NCBI GenBank assembly: GCA_029263435.1
Contig: JAJCXL010000265.1
Coordinates: forward strand, 1 to 8,876
Origin: Acidobacteriota bacterium
GTDB lineage: Bacteria; Acidobacteriota; Vicinamibacteria; Marinacidobacterales; SMYC01
Length of the DNA stretch: 8,876 nt
Reading direction: 5' to 3'
Shown in pieces: positions 5,919-8,876 of the stretch. The notes below the pieces were generated by a model, which was given only the letters and a program-made list of their open reading frames with translations, did not search any database and was not told where the DNA came from. The number at the start of each line of letters is the position of its first letter. The stretch's first letter is position 1. The position numbers were made by a program, and so were the translations under genes.

Positions 5919-6848
5919 TCACTCCGGAGAACGACTGGGCTTAGTGGTCACGGCAGAAGAATTCGTCTCCCGTCCAGTCACGATAGACGCGAGGAGAGGC
6001 GCCAGCAAACTCACCCACAGGCTGATGGCGGCGAATCGTACCCATTGGCGCAGCGGGATGGACTCGAGGGTTTGAGAGAGCGTCGCGACGGCCCACCAGA
6101 TGAACGGTGCTCCCGCGATGCCGACGAGGAGCCACGCGCGTCGGTGCGCTCGGTTACCTTCTTCCGGATAGAGTCCGATCCGTTGGGCGATGACCCATCC
6201 GCCGAGCGCACCGGACAAGCCCCCCATCGCGGTCGCGGCGTTGACCTCGGGATAGGCGACAGCGAGCATGACGGGGGCAAGAAACCCCGCGCCGAGTCGA
6301 ACACCAAACGGGAGAGCGGCGGCCCTTTCCGCGAGCGTGTCTTGGTATCGCATCGCGACCCAGACGAACGCGCCGCCGAGACACCACCCGGCGACGACAT
6401 CGCTAGGATAGTGGACGCCTAGGTAGACTCTCGATATTCCGATGAGAGCGACGAGCAGAATAGCGGCCATCGTGAACCAGGTCCGCCGGGCGTGGGCCGC
6501 GAGCAATCCCCAAAACACCGCGGCTTGCTGGGCATGTCCGCTGGGAAAGCTATAGACCGTGGACGGCACTCTCAAATTCGCGATGTCGGCATAGACGAAC
6601 GGTCGCGGTAACGCGATGAGATCCTTCAACACCGAGTTGACGTAGACGCTCATGACGAGGACCGCGAATACCCGCAGCCCGAGTCGCCACGAGACTCCCC
6701 ACCAAAGAATCGGCACGAACGCGAGATACCCCGCGGTCGAGCCGAGATCGGTGACGAAGAGCATGCATCGAGTGAGCGTTTCAGACCGGTGGGCCGTCAT
6801 CCACCGGATGACTTCGATGCCGAGATCGAGAAGCTCAGCCACCGCCAA
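5919..6848 (-). CDS. PAP2-family membrane phosphatase
   Basis: A 309-residue polytopic membrane protein with all three phosphatidic acid phosphatase type 2 motifs: KDLIALPRP (Lys75, Arg82, Pro83), FPSGH (101-105, catalytic His105) and SRVYLGVHYPSD (Ser139, Arg140, nucleophile His146, Asp150). Such enzymes remove phosphate from lipids, for example undecaprenyl pyrophosphate or phosphatidate, at the outer face of the membrane. The substrate cannot be read from the motifs. Beyond the usual core (to about 170) the protein adds roughly 120 residues with about four more hydrophobic helices, an extended form of unknown role. The start is uncertain: TTG 6848 overlaps the upstream gene by 14 bases, GTG 6842 overlaps by 8, and neither has a clear Shine-Dalgarno, so translation probably depends on coupling. 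The sixA-like gene follows after 10 bases. Confidence 0.9.
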   Translation of the reverse strand: MAVAELLDLGIEVIRWMTAHRSETLTRCMLFVTDLGSTAGYLAFVPILWWGVSWRLGLRVFAVLVMSVYVNSVLKDLIALPRPFVYADIANLRVPSTVYSFPSGHAQQAAVFWGLLAAHARRTWFTMAAILLVALIGISRVYLGVHYPSDVVAGWCLGGAFVWVAMRYQDTLAERAAALPFGVRLGAGFLAPVMLAVAYPEVNAATAMGGLSGALGGWVIAQRIGLYPEEGNRAHRRAWLLVGIAGAPFIWWAVATLSQTLESIPLRQWVRFAAISLWVSLLAPLLASIVTGRETNSSAVTTKPSRSPE

Positions 6849-7776
6849 TCAAGCGTCGATAGACTTCCGGGTCGACGTTGCCGCCGGTCACGACGCAGCA
6901 GACGTTGCGCCCTTCGAACCGTTCGGGCTCGGTGAGGAGTGCTCCGATGGACAGGGCCCCGGTGGGCTCGACTTTCAGGTTCGCGCGTAGGAAAGCCAAG
7001 CGTACGGCATCCTCGATGTGAGCTTCCGGCACTTCCACGATACCCGCGAGACCGTCTTTCAAGATGGCCCAGTTATGCTCTCCCAAGCTCACGGTGCGAG
7101 CGCCGTCCGCGATGGTTTGGGGCTCACGCTCGTTTCGCACGATGCGGCCTTCACGAAGCGATCGAGCCGCGTCGTTTCCGATGAGCGGCTCCGCTCCGAT
7201 CACCTGGGTCCGATCATTGCCGTGCGCGCGGATCCCCTGGACGATGCCGGCGCTCAAGCCGCCACCTCCCACCGGTACGATCACATCGTCGAAGTCATGG
7301 GGCGCGAGCTCCCAGCCGAGCGAAGCATTACCGTCGATCACGCGCGGGTCGTCATAGGCGCTGGCGACGAGCGCCTCGGGGTGTTCCTTCGCGAGCTCCG
7401 CGACGCGTTCCGCGCGGCTCTTGACCGTCACGTCCACCGGCTCGACTCGACCTCCATGTTCTCGGACGGCGTCGATCTTGACTTGAGCGGAGGTCTCCGG
7501 CATCACGATGATGGCGTTCTTGTTCAAGAGCTTGCACGCATAGGCCAAAGCTTGGCCGAAATTTCCCGAGGACGCCGTCAGGATGGTCTCCTCGGCGACG
7601 AGGCGAGCGAGATTGTAGGCCGCTCTAAACTTGAAGCTACCGGTATGTTGGAACGTCTCGCTCGCGATATGGAGATCTATACCTAGAGCGGTTCGAAGCC
7701 GTCGAGGCTCAATCAGTGTCGTGGGGCGAATAGCATCTTCGAGCGCGTCGGGTTTCGAGGTCATGGGCTCGGACAT
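6835..7776 (-). CDS. PLP-dependent serine/threonine dehydratase-like enzyme
   Basis: A 313-residue fold-type II PLP enzyme. Lys49 in HTGSFKFRAA is the Schiff-base lysine. SSGNFGQ (69-75) binds the cofactor phosphate region and includes the serine expected to act as second base. VGGGGL (169-174) is the glycine-rich phosphate loop, and TGGN (297-300) meets the PLP ring nitrogen. Glu196 and Asp202, spaced as Glu210/Asp216 in mammalian serine racemase, could form the divalent metal site. The likely reaction is deamination of L-threonine or L-serine to the 2-oxo acid; serine racemase activity is possible. There is no C-terminal regulatory ACT domain, so it is the catabolic or racemase length. The usual histidine of SSGNH is Phe73. 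ATG 7776 was chosen; ATG 7764 and GTG 7818 are alternatives with no better ribosome site. First gene of the operon. Confidence 0.88.
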   Translation of the reverse strand: MSEPMTSKPDALEDAIRPTTLIEPRRLRTALGIDLHIASETFQHTGSFKFRAAYNLARLVAEETILTASSGNFGQALAYACKLLNKNAIIVMPETSAQVKIDAVREHGGRVEPVDVTVKSRAERVAELAKEHPEALVASAYDDPRVIDGNASLGWELAPHDFDDVIVPVGGGGLSAGIVQGIRAHGNDRTQVIGAEPLIGNDAARSLREGRIVRNEREPQTIADGARTVSLGEHNWAILKDGLAGIVEVPEAHIEDAVRLAFLRANLKVEPTGALSIGALLTEPERFEGRNVCCVVTGGNVDPEVYRRLIGGG

Positions 7777-7778
7777 CT

Positions 7779-7785
7779 TATAATA
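7779..7785. promoter_or_regulatory. AT-rich -10-like element in the divergent intergenic region
   Basis: Between the divergently transcribed dehydratase and binding-protein genes (7777-7874, 98 bases) lies a short AT island. On the + strand it reads a perfect TATAAT (7779-7784); on the - strand it reads TATTAT (7785-7780). No convincing -35 box is visible at 16-18 bases on either side. A + transcript would start near 7791 and have a leader of about 85 bases. A - transcript would start almost on ATG 7776, giving a leaderless or nearly leaderless message. The element could serve either or both genes. Confidence 0.4.
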
Positions 7786-7859
7786 GGCCGCCTCATGCGC
7801 GTGGACGCTCACGAGCACTTCTGGAGCTTGGGTGGAAACGCCGTCTCTTTTTATGCCTT

Positions 7860-7866
7860 GGAGGGG
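7860..7866 (+). promoter_or_regulatory. Strong Shine-Dalgarno for the binding-protein gene
   Basis: GGAGGGG ends 8 bases before ATG 7875. It is the best ribosome binding site in the window, as expected for a highly made periplasmic binding protein, and it fixes the start codon. Confidence 0.75.
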
Positions 7867-7874
7867 AAAGAATC

Positions 7875-8876
7875 ATGAAGCTTCGCTGGCTCGGTCTCGT
7901 TGGGATGTGGGTGTCGTTCGGTTGCGGCACGACGGAGGACGTCCCGGCGGGGGGTGATGAGGTCCTCACTATCGCGGTCATTCCCAAAGGAACGACGCAC
8001 TCGTTTTGGAGAGCGATTCACGCCGGTGCCGAGAAGGCCTCTCGGGAGCTGGGTCCCAGCGTCGAAGTGATCTGGAAAGGACCGGCTCGTGAGGACGACA
8101 GGGAGGCGCAGGTGGCGGAGGTCGAGAACTTCGTCAACCGAGGGGTCTCGGGGATCGTGCTCGCTCCAACCGATGACAAGGCACTGAGGCTGCCGGTTCG
8201 AAACGCGACCCGAGCGGGAGTTCCGGTCGTCATCATCGACTCCGCGCTCGACAGCGAAGACTATGTGAGCTTCGTCGCGACGGACAACTATCGAGGCGGA
8301 CGCTTGGCCGGCGAGCGCATGGTCGAGACGACGGGCGGCAAAGCTCGAGTCATGATGCTTCGCTATATGGAAGGCTCGGCGAGTACGATGAAGCGCGAAG
8401 AGGGTTTCATGGACGTGCTGGCCGAACATCCGGGGATAGATATCGTGAGCTCGAACCAGCATGCGGGGGCCACGGCGGAGCTCGCCTATCAAGCGAGCGA
8501 GAACTTGCTCGCGCGCTTCAAGAACGCCGATGGCAGCTTGGAGGTGGATGGGATCTATTGTCCGAACGAGAGCAGTGCTTTCGGCATGCTCAGAGCCCTT
8601 CAAGACGCGGGGCTCGCAGGCTCCGTACAACTGATAGGGTTCGATGCTTCCGAGCAGATGGTCCGCGGTCTGGAGAACGGAGAGTTCGACGCGCTCGTGC
8701 TCCAAGATCCGGTGAAGATGGCCTATTTGGGCGTGAAGACCATGGTAGACCACCTGCGCGGCCGGACGGTTCCCGCGCGCTTGGATACCGGGGTCACCTT
8801 GATTACTCGAGACAACATGAATGAGCCTGCGATGCAGGAGCTCCTGCGGCCGGATGTCGACAAATGGCTGAACTAG
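7875..8876 (+). CDS. RbsB-like ABC transporter substrate-binding lipoprotein
   Basis: A 333-residue periplasmic binding protein type 1 (ribose/galactose-binding family), complete, with TAG as the last three bases of the window. A hydrophobic N-terminus precedes Cys17 (VSFGC), a probable though non-ideal lipidation site because Ser replaces the usual Leu at -3. The body runs from LTIAVIPKG (31-39) through HSFWRAIHAG, ATDNYRGG (135-142), PNESS (230-234), GFDAS (255-259) and LQDP (276-279). Asp122, Asn231, Asp257 and Gln277 match the ribose-contact positions Asp89, Asn190, Asp215 and Gln235 of E. coli RbsB. The positions of Arg90 and Arg141 are Ser123 and Met172, so the ligand is probably another sugar or polyol. 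Start ATG 7875 has GGAGGGG 8 bases upstream. The permease and ATPase genes would be expected downstream of the window. Confidence 0.92.
   Translation: MKLRWLGLVGMWVSFGCGTTEDVPAGGDEVLTIAVIPKGTTHSFWRAIHAGAEKASRELGPSVEVIWKGPAREDDREAQVAEVENFVNRGVSGIVLAPTDDKALRLPVRNATRAGVPVVIIDSALDSEDYVSFVATDNYRGGRLAGERMVETTGGKARVMMLRYMEGSASTMKREEGFMDVLAEHPGIDIVSSNQHAGATAELAYQASENLLARFKNADGSLEVDGIYCPNESSAFGMLRALQDAGLAGSVQLIGFDASEQMVRGLENGEFDALVLQDPVKMAYLGVKTMVDHLRGRTVPARLDTGVTLITRDNMNEPAMQELLRPDVDKWLN

Noticed and set aside
7018..7686. 222-residue + frame opposite the dehydratase
   Set aside because: The minus frame carries the PLP lysine and glycine loop; this one has no motif or ribosome site.
7851..8753. 300-residue minus frame opposite the binding-protein gene
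   Set aside because: Antisense shadow. The + frame has a strong ribosome site, a signal sequence and clear periplasmic-binding-protein motifs.
1..8876. Mobile element, CRISPR, tRNA/rRNA or phage signals
   Set aside because: No terminal inverted repeats, transposase motifs, regularly spaced repeats or cloverleaf structures were seen on either strand; codon use looks uniform.

Overview
The window looks like ordinary chromosome from a GC-rich, aerobic, Gram-negative-type bacterium. The support is an aa3-type cytochrome c oxidase cluster, a periplasmic solute-binding protein that appears to be lipid-anchored, and high G+C with GC-ending codons throughout. The phylum cannot be fixed from the sequence. 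Myxococcota, Gemmatimonadota, Acidobacteriota or a related lineage would all fit. There are no RNA genes, insertion sequences, CRISPR arrays or phage genes.

Region 1 (1-3095, + strand) is a terminal oxidase operon in the order coxB (only its last 42 codons, carrying the CuA motif), coxA, coxC, coxD, then a 76-residue CxxC membrane protein. coxB/coxA and coxD/CxxC each overlap by four bases as GTGA, so they are probably translationally coupled. Together CoxA-D build the proton-pumping O2 reductase. The CxxC protein is an accessory-factor candidate from context. CoxA keeps all heme and CuB ligands and the D-channel residues. However, the K-channel lysine is an isoleucine and the K-channel serine is a phenylalanine, which is the most interesting point in the window.

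Region 2 (about 3088-5051, + strand) is one gene for a GCS2-type (glutamate-cysteine ligase-like) enzyme fused to a C-terminal CBS pair. It probably has its own promoter overlapping the end of the oxidase operon. It ends 33 bases from a convergent operon.

Region 3 (7776 down to 5085, - strand) is a four-gene operon with overlapping or nearly touching ends: a serine/threonine dehydratase-like PLP enzyme, a PAP2 membrane phosphatase, a SixA-type histidine phosphatase and a DUF952 protein. No single pathway links them.

Region 4 (7777-8876) is a divergent promoter region followed on the + strand by an RbsB-like substrate-binding lipoprotein. It ends exactly at the window edge and is likely the first gene of an ABC sugar-type importer. 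Two of the arginines that hold ribose in RbsB are absent, so the ligand is probably not ribose.

No gene-free stretch exceeds 100 bases. I see no clear-cut new multi-gene system. The best leads are the altered K-channel oxidase, the coupled CxxC protein and the GCS2-CBS fusion.
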